From Sacculina carcini (taxonomy: Eukaryota > Arthropoda > Thecostraca > Sacculinidae): a DNA stretch of 64,000 bases. The stretch is from NCBI GenBank assembly GCA_916048095.2, contig OU696575.1, positions 5,613,501 through 5,677,500 of the forward strand, written 5' to 3'. Made by a program: the position numbers and the translations under genes. The notes under the pieces are model-generated. The model saw only the letters and a list, made by a program, of their open reading frames with translations, was not told where the DNA came from and ran no database searches. This document shows, in pieces, positions 1 through 11,205 of the stretch; the first letter of the stretch is position 1; every line of letters starts with the position of its first letter.

Positions 1-1132
1 TATAGTACAAAAGGGATTGGCGGCATGTGAAAATCAATTTAGCAGCAATGAAATTTCTCGCTAAGATCAAGCTAGCTATTTCAAACTCGTGTCATTAACG
101 AGCGCTGGTAATAAAACTCCCAACGACACTGCAATAAGGTTAGTAATATTATGCAACATTTAACACATTGCTCTGAATATGCAATCTCTCATCTGAGAAT
201 TTAATTAATTTCGCCGTATCATAAAATATCAGCAATCAAAGTAGTTTTATTACTAAAATGACATATTATTCAGACATATTCATACAAGCACACGCACACA
301 CCAAAATGATTTGACGCATTTGCACAAGTTCTACTTTTCGATAATATAATGCAAAAACTACCACACATGATAAATTTTAAATCTAAGCGAATATGGCGTA
401 TACGTCAGAAAAAGACTGTGAAATGACATGTTATAATGAATTGAGGCAGACAATTCATAGTTTACGCTGTTATTGTATGCATAATGTCGTCAGTGATGTG
501 CCAATATTAGCGTGTTGAAAGTGTCCTACACTGGAATTCATGCCATTCGTTGCCAACAACAAATATTCGCGCATAGAACATCCAACAACATGCGCATAAG
601 GCGAGAACAAAAAGGCTAATTGGCCCATATGATGGCAATATCAAACAGCAGAATGAGTGAATGCGAGGATGAGTGCTACATAAACGATCATTTTACGACC
701 ACAAATATTACATGTTATAATGTTATATAGTTTATGTGGTGAATATATAAGAAGTAATGCTCATCATACGAAATTCCCTAATTTGTCACTTCATGCAGCC
801 CGTGGTAGGTGATATTTGCTTCTGAAATGAACTTATCATTCGTTTCAACTCGCAACAACACCATGCTTTTGTGGCATGCCTCTTGTTCTATACGATAGCG
901 CATTCTGGCAAGCTTTTGTAGACGCGTTGTGACGCATCTGCAGCATTTGTGAGGTGCATGCGTCGCCTGATATATGAACACCGGTGCGACTGAAATCATC
1001 CACCGTGTAATGACATTTGTCACCTAATCTCATAATGATACATATAACGCGCAGCTCATAATCATATTTCTCATATTCACGTAGAAGGTAAATGTGCTGG
1101 GCTTATGAACCACTGGTCGCAATATCGTTGTA
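1..1132. other. AT-rich non-coding DNA, nothing recognised
   Basis: There is no ORF with recognisable protein similarity, no tandem array and no RNA gene that I can support. The overlapping short minus-strand frames at 778-1033 have no domain-like composition and look like chance. Confidence 0.6.
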
Positions 1133-1725
1133 CAGTGTACCCCGGATATTAGATAATTGTCAGTAGAAATGATAAGTTCTCTTATACCCGGGGTTCTCTT
1201 GGATCCAGGGCTTCTTATATCCGGGGTCTCTTGGATACACTTCTCTTATATTTCCCATTTCTATTTGTTCAGTACTGCTCAACGTTTTAAGGTGAGCAGT
1301 CGCCATTGAAAAGTACACTGGTCGTAATAAACAGTTCAGTAACAAAATCGGTTTTTCAAATTCAACAAAAGTCTGTCAGAAGCCGAATAATATAACCAGG
1401 TAAGTGACACGAAGCTAGCTAGCGACAACCTGACAATGGATACAGCGGGTCGCGATAATAAAAAGTCGCTACATACTGATTCCTAACATATCACAGATGC
1501 ACATACTAAAACAATAGTAACTTCTGACAAAACGGACAAAATACCTATCATCTTCCCTTTTAAGACACCACATATTCTGAAAGAACACCTAATCTTTCCA
1601 AGACGCTCATCTTACACCATTAAATCATTTGCTAAAGTATTATATTATATCAGTGTGACTCAAGTTATTTGATGATGTTTTCCCTCAGCAGCCAGTGACC
1701 TTTTGGCTGAATCTTAACAATAGAC

Positions 1726-2049
1726 CAGGGGCGGGCAGCCTTTCTAGAGTGAAGGTCAGATGGGACTCTCGGCAGGAGGCGGCTGGCCGGAGTGAAAACC
1801 GAAATTTCAGACTACTGCTACTACTACTACTAAATAAAATAATGACAATAATAATAATAATGAAATGTAAAAGTAGTTAAATAATATATATTTTTGGAAA
1901 ACTTAAGATTTATTGGAATTTATTCTCTACTATTAGTAGGAAATCTGCGGGCCGGATTGCAAAAATAAAGCAATGCAGGGTGGCGGGCCGGACGCTAAGC
2001 CTCCGCGGGCCGGATGTGGCCCACGGAGGCAGGAGGTTGCCCGCCCCTG
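1726..2049. mobile_element. hAT-type MITE, 324 bp, with perfect 8-bp TSD
   Basis: The left end CAGGGGCGGGCAGCC and the right end GGTTGCCCGCCCCTG form a terminal inverted repeat (TIR). The insertion is flanked by the perfect 8-bp duplication CAATAGAC (1718-1725 and 2050-2057), which is the hAT signature. The interior is non-coding, GC-rich towards both ends and has a short CTA/TAA run in the middle. It interrupts the larger TA-flanked element, so it is the younger of the two. Confidence 0.85.
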
Positions 2050-2109
2050 CAATAGACAGTCGCCCACAATCAGCAAATTTGGAAAAATCAGCGTATTGAA
2101 AATGAGCCC

Positions 2110-2520
2110 GGAGAAATACTCTCTTATATCCGTGGACTGTTATATCCGGGTCTCTTATAACCGGGGACTGTTATATTCGGGTCTCTTATAACCGGGGCTC
2201 TGCTATATTCGGGTCTCTTATAACCGGGGACTTTTATATTCGGGTCTCTTATAACCGGGGACTGTTATATTCGGGTCTCTTATAACCGGGGTTCTGCTAT
2301 ATTTGGGTCTCTTATAAGCGGGGTTTTGTTATATTTGGGTCTCTTAAGACCGGGGATCTGTTATATTAGGGTCTCTTATAAGCGGGGTTATGTTATATTT
2401 GGGTCTCTTATAACCGGGGTTATGTTATATTCGGGTATCTTATAACCGGGGCTCTGCTATATTCGGGTCTCTTATAACCGGGGACTGTTATATTCGGGTC
2501 TCTTATAACCGGGGCTAATT
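2110..2520. repeat. 31-bp minisatellite built from two similar half-units
   Basis: About 13 tandem copies of a 31-bp unit are present. Each unit splits into a TTATATTCGGGTCTC half and a TTATAACCGGGGACTG half, which resemble each other, so the unit is itself a diverged duplication of about 15-16 bp. The same word occurs more loosely near 1185-1250, close to the other end of the host element. Confidence 0.85.
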
Positions 2521-2619
2521 CATATACTTTAACCCAGACTTTTTCCGGATCTAATAATTATTATCTTCCATTCAGAGTGATCATATATCCGGAACACTTA
2601 CATGCGGGGTACAACGTAG

Positions 2620-3460
2620 TTGGAAATATAACAATGCTAACGCATCTTGTAACAGCGATATCAAACTCTCATAATAAGATACAAAACATTAATTTAATAG
2701 AATATAAATGTAAGCCCTAAGAGTGGTATCAAAATGCGATTGGCAAATATTTATGAATTTGCTAATCCTGGGGGTAATTGCATTCAGATATAAATTATGA
2801 TTCTCGTTTCCTCTCAAAGTATTGTTCATCAATGTGTGATTCGACACAGTTTTGAACAATCCAGGCAAATTAATAAATTTGGCAGTAAGAGAATGTACAA
2901 GTTTTAATGAAAATATTTAGGGCGCACAAATACAGATGTATATGACGTGTCATATATCCAACCCACCTGTGTGTTGCTTGAAATGATTGCTCATTGGATT
3001 GTCCAACATGCATAGTCACTTGTGAAATTGTGTTCAAACGCTCTTCCCATTTCACCTGATTCAACAATTTAAATAATAATAAAAACAAAAATAGACAACA
3101 GAGCCTATTTAAAACGACAGGACGGAATAAGTTTGAAATAATTTGACCATCTATATTCAAATTGTTCAATTTCTACAATGATTGGAGCCGATCAATCATA
3201 TCCAATGCAAATCCAATACATGCCATTATCAAATGACACCTTGTGCTTGAGAGGAATGACAAATAGTCATATAGTGAACTATCGCGTATATTTTCTGTCA
3301 TTGCTATGCATCATTGTTATTGCCCCAGTTTCCAGGGCCTATATGTCTATATATCATATGTCACCGAAGTCACACACTGGTACAAAGTTCACACGATGAG
3401 TGATGTATACATCGCAGAATGTACTCGCATACTATCAATGTATTGACAGCAATTTGTGCT
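2620..3460. other. AT-rich non-coding DNA
   Basis: No coding similarity, array or terminal-repeat structure was found. The ORFs at 2870-3169 (-) and 3178-3399 (+) have no recognisable domain. Confidence 0.5.
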
Positions 3461-3474
3461 TGGAAATGTAATAT

Positions 3475-3735
3475 AATTATATATAATTACGCATTTGAAC
3501 ACAGCAGTAGAGAAAGCAGTGTTCGCGTGTAATTTTGCGGGGGCAAAGCCTCACGACCCCGGCTGGCAGACCGCAGGTCCGGCCGCCACACAGGTTTTCG
3601 CAGTCACGACCAGTACAGAAAACTGTACGGTTACACGCACACGAAGCCCGCCCTGCGGCAATTGGGCTATCACTTTAAGAAACGAACCCAACCGTTTCAC
3701 CTCGCCAGGGAAATGGCGAATGCACTCGCACTGTT
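3475..3735. other. GC-rich island of about 260 bp flanked by imperfect direct repeats
   Basis: A compact GC-rich block sits in AT-rich DNA. Before and after it lie two similar stretches, TGCTTGGAAATGTAATATA (about 3459) and TGCTTGGAAACGCTAATATA (about 3738). This could be a SINE-like insertion with a diverged target duplication. I see no A/B box or tail that would prove it. Confidence 0.3.
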
Positions 3736-3814
3736 TTTGCTTGGAAACGCTAATATATAAAGGGAGAATTTCAGCTGTATTGTTGTTTGCTTAAATTCGA
3801 AATCATCCTAGCAA

Positions 3815-3899
3815 GCACACACGCACACACACACAAGCACACACACACACACACACGCACACACACACACACACACACGCACACACACACACACACACG

Positions 3900-3932
<33 letters not shown>

Positions 3933-3953
3933 ACACACACACACACACACATA
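3815..3953. repeat. (CA)n microsatellite with CG interruptions
   Basis: About 140 bp of CA dinucleotides, regularly interrupted by CGCA. Low-complexity reading frames on both strands (Thr-His or Cys-Val runs) are products of this repeat and not genes. Confidence 0.95.
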
Positions 3954-4271
3954 TGTACATATGCAGAGCGTGGTCCCAACGAAATGATCAGCAATCTTGG
4001 GTGATGTCAAGATTGCACTGATCAACGGTTGCACATCAGTCGAGCGTGAAAACGTAAGACATTCGGAACATTGCCATTTCTCAGCTGCGAAGAAACGTCA
4101 TCAGATTGCCGCTTGGAACACAAATTGTTTGTCTAACCAATAATGGCAATACCTATTAAATATTTGAATAAATATATTCTGCAATATGTCTCCGTTGGTT
4201 TTTATATATTTAATGCATTCAAACGGATTTCAGTAGATGAATGTTAGTTGTTACATAATGCAAATAGTTGG

Positions 4272-4524
4272 CAGTGGTGGATCCAGAGCGCAATTTTGGG
4301 AGGGGCTGAATTAATTTGGAATGCTGAATTTTGGGGCGATCAGTCATGTACATGCATCATTATGCAACATCTTTGCGATAATGCTTATATCAACTAATTC
4401 TACAGAAAAGTACCTTTCTTGACTTCTTTCAATGAACCTCTTGATTATGAGGAGTTGATGGAAATATTTTTTTTTGGGGGGGTGGGGCTTCAGCCCTTTG
4501 AGCCCCCCTCTGGATCTGCCAGTA
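4272..4524. mobile_element. hAT-type MITE, 253 bp
   Basis: The left TIR is CAGTGGTGGATCCAGAG and the right end is CTCTGGATCTGCCAGTA, which match over most of 17 bp. The flanks ATAGTTGG (4264-4271) and ACAGTTGG (4525-4532) agree at 7 of 8 positions, which fits a hAT duplication. The interior has G-runs near the right end and no coding capacity. Confidence 0.75.
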
Positions 4525-4532
4525 ACAGTTGG

Positions 4533-5490
4533 TGTAATAGAAGCAAATTGATAAACCCTTCATCACCGCTCATTCAAGTGTGTCATTACTCTAATCTAGT
4601 TTCTTCGTCAGCATATTCAGTGTCTGTTGCAAGACAAGTGTTTATTTTTTGTGGCATTTAAATAATGAAAGCTTCGCCAAACGTCAATACACATTTAAGC
4701 TGGTGAAAAACGCACGAGCCGAACCCGGGAAAAGTATTCGCTTGAATTGTTGTTTTGTCATGTGGTATTTGCCAATCGTTCACATTGAGCTCAGCTCTGT
4801 GCAGATGTACTTGATTGAAAATTCTGATTTTCCTGTTATTTTGCAGGCGCTTCGCTGAAAAAAGCAAAGTCTATATAATTTACATAATATCACATATGAA
4901 GCGTATGTAATTGTTTTAATGAAAAAGTTGCCTGAATATAAAACTGTGGGAGAAGTTCGTGTATATGACATCAGCTGCCGATATTCTTCCCTGTATGTTT
5001 TTGTATTACGAGACTTTGATGAATATATTAGCAATATTGGATATAGCCTGTCAGTGTCTGTGTGTGCATGCGAAACTCATAGTTATCCCATCTTTCGTCT
5101 CACTTCACTAGACATGTCGTTTCATTTGTCATTACAAGTCTGCTAGTACTGACAAATGCAATTGCCTTCCTTCTCATTAATTACAATCAAGATCGTTTGG
5201 AATGTGGCATAAAAATTAACCAGAGTGATTTATACTCGTCAAGGGCACGATACAATTGATCTCAATTTTCGATGAATTAAACTTGATCACAAATATAATA
5301 TGTACACAATGACCAGATATAGGGAAATTCAATATTAGTGTTGAAAATAATACGAGAAAGCAATTCAAAATGGAAAAAGGATATAAGACTAGGCATAATA
5401 TAACTTGGCAAAAAGCCAGAAAAGGTAATAATAAATAAATATAATCTCACCGAAGAAAAATTCTACGAATAGCAAATTAACTGAATGAAT
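4533..5490. other. AT-rich non-coding DNA
   Basis: Only short ORFs without domain similarity occur (for example 4780-5034 on the minus strand and 4919-5146 on the plus strand). I see no repeat or terminal structure. Confidence 0.5.
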
Positions 5491-5496
5491 GAATTA

Positions 5497-5597
5497 TTGA
5501 ATTACTGGCAGTGAATTACTGGCAATGAGTGAATTACTGGCAGTGAATTACTGGCAATGAGTGAATTATTGGCAATGAGTGAATTACTGGCAACGCC
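5497..5597. repeat. Short tandem repeat, GAATTACTGGCAATGAGT unit
   Basis: About six imperfect copies of a 16-18 bp word alternate between GAATTACTGGCAGT and GAATTACTGGCAATGAGT. Confidence 0.8.
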
Positions 5598-5825
5598 CGT
5601 GATGTCTAATATGTGAAACTCGGGTACAGCATGTGTTGGGGTCGATCAGTGGATTATCGGTTATCCAGTTTATCAATGTTGATCGCTGAATTAATAAAAC
5701 TTCTTGTCTTCCTGACTCGAGTCGTATTTCGCAAACTCTCCACTCTGGGTGCTATTTGTACATGGAGCCACAGTATGGTGATAAAAGGTACTGCCACTTC
5801 CCATATCACTGGACCCGTGTGTAGA

Positions 5826-6062
5826 TAATAATAATAATAACAATAATGATAATGATAATAACAATAATGATAATAATAATAACAATAATGATAATAATAA
5901 TAACAATAATGATAATAATAATAACAATAATGATAATAATAATAACAATAATGATAATAATAATAACAATAATGATAATAATAATAACAATAATGATAAT
6001 AATAATAACAATAATGATAATAATAATAACAATAATGATAATAAAAATAACAATACTAATAG
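5826..6062. repeat. 21-bp AAT-rich tandem repeat
   Basis: About eleven copies of AACAATAATGATAATAATAAT are present. Because the unit is a multiple of three, both strands give long open frames (Met-Ile-Thr or Leu-Ser repeats). These are artefacts of the repeat and not proteins. Confidence 0.95.
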
Positions 6063-6089
6063 AATAGAAAAAAAACGTGAAATCTTCAA

Positions 6090-7035
6090 TATGTGATTTC
6101 AGAGCCTATACAAAGATCCACTGAGACCTGTTGGTGTCGGACAATTATCAATTAATATATCAATTGGATGACAGATAAAAAATGTATCTGTACATATCTG
6201 TGTTACGGCTAAAGTTGCTGAAAATGGCGTTTTCAAAAAATATATACAGTTATTTTAAATGAGGCAAGTTCACATCACAAATCGCTGCTCGTGATTGCAT
6301 TGTTGATTTGTTGCATGAGTACTACTGTAGAACTCATAGAGTTTGTAACAACAGGGTTTGTAAAAATTGTTTTGTTTAGGAAAAAAACAAAAACCACTGG
6401 TTTTTTAAAAACCAAAAAACCTGTTTTTTGAAAGAACAATACTTTTTAGTCAGACTCGCCTAATTTTCATGCTAATTTTAATTTCTCACAAACGCTAGAT
6501 CATTTAGGGCATACGATTGAACGATTGCCATGAGCAAAAAATTCCATTTAATTAGAAAATTCGAATTCGGTGCTTAAGCTTTATGCCACAGCTAACTGGT
6601 GTATGTAGCAACAAGTAAGATTCTCAAGTCATTTATTACGTTTATTATAGTCATTTATTGATGTTTATCAGTTCAAACAAAAATCTAATAAATACACAAA
6701 AATACACACAAATATATTTCATAAAAATATGTTATGTATGTTAATATCTAATATAATACACTCGTCTCGGCCTTTTTTGTACCGAGACGATGGTGAACTT
6801 TGGTGTGGACTAGTGGAAATGTTTGAGAAGATGAGTTCAACACCAGCCGATGATGCAACTGCCACCATAAATGCCTTCACCAGGTCAATGTCAGCCTTGG
6901 TCATTTTGTTGGCGAATTTAATTCAACACGCTGTTGGGTATTGACGCAATTACTTTTGAATAGGTAGTCTTTAATGAATGATACTGCTTTGCATCTGAGT
7001 TTCGTAATCTGTAAGCAAAACTCAAAACAATAAAT
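6090..7035. other. AT-rich non-coding DNA with a GTTTTT/AAAAAC-rich block
   Basis: Around 6350-6440 the sequence is dense in GTTTTTT and AAAAACC words, like the interior of the hAT-like pair at 9428-12702. I cannot align it clearly, and no termini are visible. Otherwise nothing is recognised. Confidence 0.35.
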
Positions 7036-7039
7036 ATAT

Positions 7040-7435
7040 TACGCGTGGGCATCACTGCCCCACGCGCGCCTACAAGACGTCACACCACAATCGCACTTCG
7101 AACGCGGCTCAAAGCTCACACCGTGACACACGGAAGCACACACACACGCACACGCGCATAGACCTAACGCGCACTACCACAAACAATCAGCGGCGAACCG
7201 GTCACTCGCTCGCCGCGGGGCATCCACACTTGACAAACACACACACAAGCACACACACACCGACACAATTATACACACTCGCTCACACACACTCACACGC
7301 AATACGCAATTCAACTGTACACGATCACACATAGACACACTAACAGGCTCACGCACACACAATATTAGTCAACGTAGACACAATCTCTCACACACACTCT
7401 CTCACTGCACACGATCACACTACATAATCATGGAA
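7040..7435. repeat. Dispersed CA-rich repeat, copy 1
   Basis: It begins with the near-palindrome GCGTGGGCATCACTGCCCCA. A GACGTCACAC block follows, then CA-rich DNA, then an ATCAGCGG...CCGGTCACTCG block. The same order of blocks occurs at 25188-25560, so this is a two-copy dispersed repeat of about 370-400 bp. Its class is unknown. A 62-aa minus-strand frame inside it is probably chance. Confidence 0.7.
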
Positions 7436-7559
7436 AGCAATTAAGGATATCGTTCCCCGACTACATCAGGAATTCCGCCATTGCTCTTGTTCATAGTCTC
7501 ATTTTTCCCAGATTATACTAGTGCAGCTCGCTTTACTTTAGTGTTCCTCGTTCTCATCT

Positions 7560-7950
7560 CTTAATCCTTCAGCGTGTGATCAACCAATCTTGTCGATTTA
7601 TCTTTCATCCTACCATTTTTCGACACACTTCTCACCTCCTTTTTCAACTCAACTCGCTTCCTATCATCCCACGAATTCACTATCGCTTTTGCTGTCTCAT
7701 TTACAAGCTCCTGCATGATCCTAACCAATCTTCATATCTTGCTAATCTTCCGACTCCCACTGGCTCTCACACTTACGTCGCGTTCTTCATCTTGCTTGTC
7801 CTCGTGCATCTAACGAATCTTCCTGGTCCTCTAAATCGTTCTTCTTTCACGCCCCTCGCTTATATAACCCGGCTTCGCCTTTACCTTTTTGACATTTCAT
7901 TTGATCCTGTCTCTCACTCTCTCTCTCCTTTCGCCTCTCTGTGATATTGT
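7560..7950 (+). pseudogene. LINE reverse transcriptase C-terminal tail (L2/CR1-like fragment)
   Basis: The frame starting near 7576 reads as the region after the RT domain of L2/CR1-like LINEs. It shows a Leu-Pro-Ile, Arg-Ile-His-Tyr-Arg stretch, then an Ile-Tyr-Lys-Leu-Leu-His block and a Ser-Ser-Tyr-Leu-Ala-Asn-Leu block, the usual order for these elements. No RT catalytic motif is present. This is a 5'-truncated 3' end of the kind typically left by incomplete reverse transcription. A related but more decayed tail lies at 27300-27850. The clade assignment is tentative. Confidence 0.5.
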
Positions 7951-7959
7951 TTCAACTAT

Positions 7960-9427
7960 TTGTCCCTTTCATGTTTGATTCAATTCTCCTCGTTGTCTTA
8001 TCTCTTCCTGTCTTGAGCACAGTTGCTACTTCCTTTTCTTTTTCTATTGTGAATGTTCTCTGTAGAATTAAATCCCCTATCGATTTTATTGTTGTGTGAT
8101 TATCCCACATTTTTTGGAATTCGTGCATGTGCTCTATTTTATTTTATTTTATTTTTTTGTCAATTTACTCTGTTGTATTGTGTTGTCCCACTTTCGCTAT
8201 TCTACTCTGGGTGAATTTTTCTTGCTAGTTTGTTGTTACCCATTTTGGTTTGTTTTGTGACTTCCCGCTCTTCTACCTACCGATTTCACCCTTATTCTTT
8301 ACAATTGTCGTTTTAATACTTTGATGTTTTCCGTTTTACGCGCTTGTGTTTTACCGACGCTATATCGAATGCATGCTGTTCTTGTTGTTGAATCTATCAA
8401 CCTATTCATTCACTTTTCTCCCCAGATAGCGCAGATCCAGAGTGTTAGCAATACAATGTTCATCGCTAATCGCTTGGCTTTGCCGTTTCTCAAATATTTT
8501 TCCTGTTTTTGTCTATATTTTCCGACCATTCAAGTGCTTGCTCCATGCTGATAGTTTAAGCTCTTTTCTTTACAATTTTCCCGGTGCTTTTTCATTCTAG
8601 CAGTCTGCCCTTCCACACTGAGTCCACATCGACGACGAACAGTACAACAACCTTTTATACCCGGTCTGCTTCCTCTCTCAAAATTCACCCATACTGGATC
8701 AGGTTTTCGTCCAGTCACAACGCACCAGGCACCCTCTCGCAGTTTAGCTCAGTATACGCTCAAATATCACCGCACTGATCTGCCGTGCTAACTCAACTGA
8801 CTTTGCCCACATACTGCTTCCTATATAAGCCCTTTTATGCTGTAGCTACTGGTACTGAAGAGGCGTTGCCTAGCGTGTCTCTATACAACAAGCGGCCTTC
8901 TTCAGACCATGAAGTATGCACATGAAAACACGGCAATGTTTGCACATGATCATGTCTGTGCATATTACAGGCTTAATAGTCAATGTCGGTGGACATCACA
9001 GTATTCCGAATGATGCCACATTTTCCTGCGGCTGCTCTCCACATAATTGTTGTTGATTGTGTCCCATGTGTTATTCACATGTTTTATGTGTATTCAATAT
9101 GTAACAAAATACAAATGTGTGAGTGTGATATATATTAGAGATGTATTCATAATTATCTATCCAAGAAATACATGTATATATATATATGTATTTGGATGTA
9201 AACACGGAAAATAAAAAAGAACAAGAAAGCACAATTCCACACGATCACACCGCAACACAATGCACTAAGCACTACTCTCTCCACCGAACAACACTAAGTC
9301 ACTGCACAAGCACCACACTCTCACTTCACCAGTAACGCACTGTCCAACAAGCACGAGCGACCGTTCACTCCGGGCGGATCCCACCCGCGCATGCATGCAC
9401 TCATAGCTCGCGCTTGTGTGACGCAGC
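7960..9427. other. Non-coding DNA, T-rich then CA-rich
   Basis: After the LINE tail comes a pyrimidine-rich stretch to about 8800, which may include LINE 3' UTR, and then CA-rich DNA from 9237 to 9420. The 62-76-aa frames between 8321 and 8778 have no domain similarity. Confidence 0.4.
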
Positions 9428-11022
9428 TAGTGATGCAAAAAAACGTTTTTTTTGTTGCGTTTTTGTTGCAAAAAAACATGATGTTTTTAGGGTCTTTTTT
9501 GTTTTTTTGTTTTTAGAATTAGCCCCAATTGTCATCGGATGTTAGATTTTAGTACATAGAAATTAGTTCAATTGATGTTTTGTACATCTTTACGTGTATT
9601 ATTTCAAAGATAATTTGATAATAGTATGAACAACAAGAATATTTATCAATAATTACCTCAGGAGACTGTTTGAAAGTGCATCCGGGTCCGGTGGTTTAGG
9701 TTTTTTTCATTGAGAAAACCCATGTTTTTAAAGATGGTTTTAATTATGTGGATATTTGAAATAATTTGGCAGCATAACAAAACAAATTCATTGAATAATC
9801 ATGTTTTTAAAAGAAACCGTGTTTTTATGAAAAAATGCAATGATGTTTTTCAAACTGGTTTTGAATTCGTTTTATTAATGTACAGGCCCAGAAAATGTTG
9901 GCAGCAGAACAAGACAAGAAATTGGTTGGTCAAGTGTCTTTTTGACAAACGTATATTTAAACTGACGCTTTTTTAATGAAACAATGTTTTCTCAAACAGC
10001 ATCTATGTAAGATAGATTTGATTTATGTACGTTCAAATACCTTTTGTATAGCAAGTAGCCTGCTGGTACGTATAAGCGGTTGGTTAAACCACTTAATTTA
10101 AACTGTTCTTTTAAACCATGGTTTTTTTCGAAATATTTTTTTTTTGAAAAATTGTTTTCGTAGATGTAGATATTGCGAAAAAAAATTGGCGGCAGATCAA
10201 GGAAAGTTGAACCAAATTAACTGTTTTTCATTAGTAACCTGTTTTTAGAACTGGTTTTAAGGATGATGGTTTCTTTGATGTAGTTATTTGTGTTCAAATA
10301 CCTTTTTGTACATCAGATATATTTCCTCAGCTTTTTTTTTCCTACACGAAAATATTGTCCGTTTTTCTGGTACGTTTTTCTGGTCCGTTTTTCTGGTCCG
10401 TTGCCACTGCGACCCGCTTTTATTCGTAGTCTCATTAGGGACACTAAGTTTGTGCGCATATTCGTAGTATTTGTGTAAATATGTGCAGTGTTTGTACTCT
10501 TATATTTGCAAATAGTTGATCTGCTGAATGAAATGATGAAACTTATTATAACCAACGTAGTTAATTTCTGGCAGGAAAAATTTAATGTGTACAAAATAAT
10601 TAAAAATTATGCCACCTGTTGTTTTTTTGAACAGTTTCAGATTTTAGCATAAAAACGGTTCTCAAACCCTGCTTTCTTACACAATGATTAACTCAATAAT
10701 TTAATGCAAAACTGTACTGTACATAGAAGTGCCGCACAGTACCGTGCAAACAATGATATTAGGGCTTTCAGACACATTATAACAATTATATTGTGCATAT
10801 TTAATGATAATTCAATTTGATAGGGTCACTAATAGCATGAATAACCCATGTGTTGATAAAAAATAATTCATTTAACATCCCAAATATATCATTTCCATAT
10901 TTTGAATTCTCTGCATGACTCTTCAAAAAAACCAAAAAGAACGTGTATTTTTTGGTCGCGGTATATTTGGCAAAAATACTTTTTTTTAAACACCGTCGGA
11001 TTTTTTTGAGGTCGCATCTCTA
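9428..11022. mobile_element. hAT-like non-autonomous element, copy 1 (1595 bp)
   Basis: The termini are TAGTGATGCAAAAAAACG at the left and GAGGTCGCATCTCTA at the right, so both ends begin TAGnGATGC. The flanking 8-bp duplication GACGCAGC is perfect (9420-9427 and 11023-11030). The interior has no transposase. It consists of AT-rich DNA peppered with GTTTTT words and with internal diverged repeats: a TTGGCAGCA-type block recurs near 9768, 9900 and 10186, and GTTCAAATACCTTTT recurs near 10030 and 10290. A second copy lies inverted at 11206-12702, and partial copies lie at 26929 and 43529. Confidence 0.85.
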
Positions 11023-11205
11023 GACGCAGCTATCTCCGCGCGCACATTCAACAACGTACACAAAATCACACTCCCACGTACGCACACAAATACACATGCA
11101 CGCACACACGATTATATATAGTACAAAATACAATACCATGCAATACACAATAACAACAATACAATATATAAACACATGTGTTTAAGCGGCGCACTGTAGA
11201 AATAT
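11023..11205. other. Spacer between two inverted hAT-like elements
   Basis: This is 183 bp of CA-rich host DNA that includes the right-hand copy of the GACGCAGC duplication. It would be the loop of the 3.3-kb inverted repeat. Confidence 0.7.

Larger units (their letters stand above)
1133..2616. mobile_element. TA-flanked non-autonomous DNA element (pogo/Tigger-like MITE)
   Basis: The two ends form a short imperfect inverted repeat: CAGTGTACCCCGG at the left and, read on the other strand, CGTTGTACCCCG at the right. Each end abuts a TA dinucleotide (1131-1132 and 2617-2618), as expected for Tc1/mariner/pogo insertion. Both subterminal regions carry repeated words of the CTCTTATAACCGGGG type. 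There is no transposase ORF. A separate hAT MITE (1726-2049) is nested inside, and the 31-bp minisatellite lies in the right half. The superfamily is inferred from the TA duplication and the terminal shape only. Confidence 0.5.

Noticed and set aside
3771..4034. Long Cys-Val / Thr-His reading frames on both strands
   Set aside because: They are translations of a (CA)n microsatellite, open on both strands because the repeat has no stop codon.
5497..6062. Possible CRISPR-like array (regularly repeated short units)
   Set aside because: The units are directly tandem without unique spacers, and the genome is clearly eukaryotic.
5691..6089. 132-aa Leu/Ser-rich frame resembling a membrane protein
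   Set aside because: It is encoded by the 21-bp AAT-rich tandem repeat, whose length is a multiple of three. The non-repeat ends show no domain.
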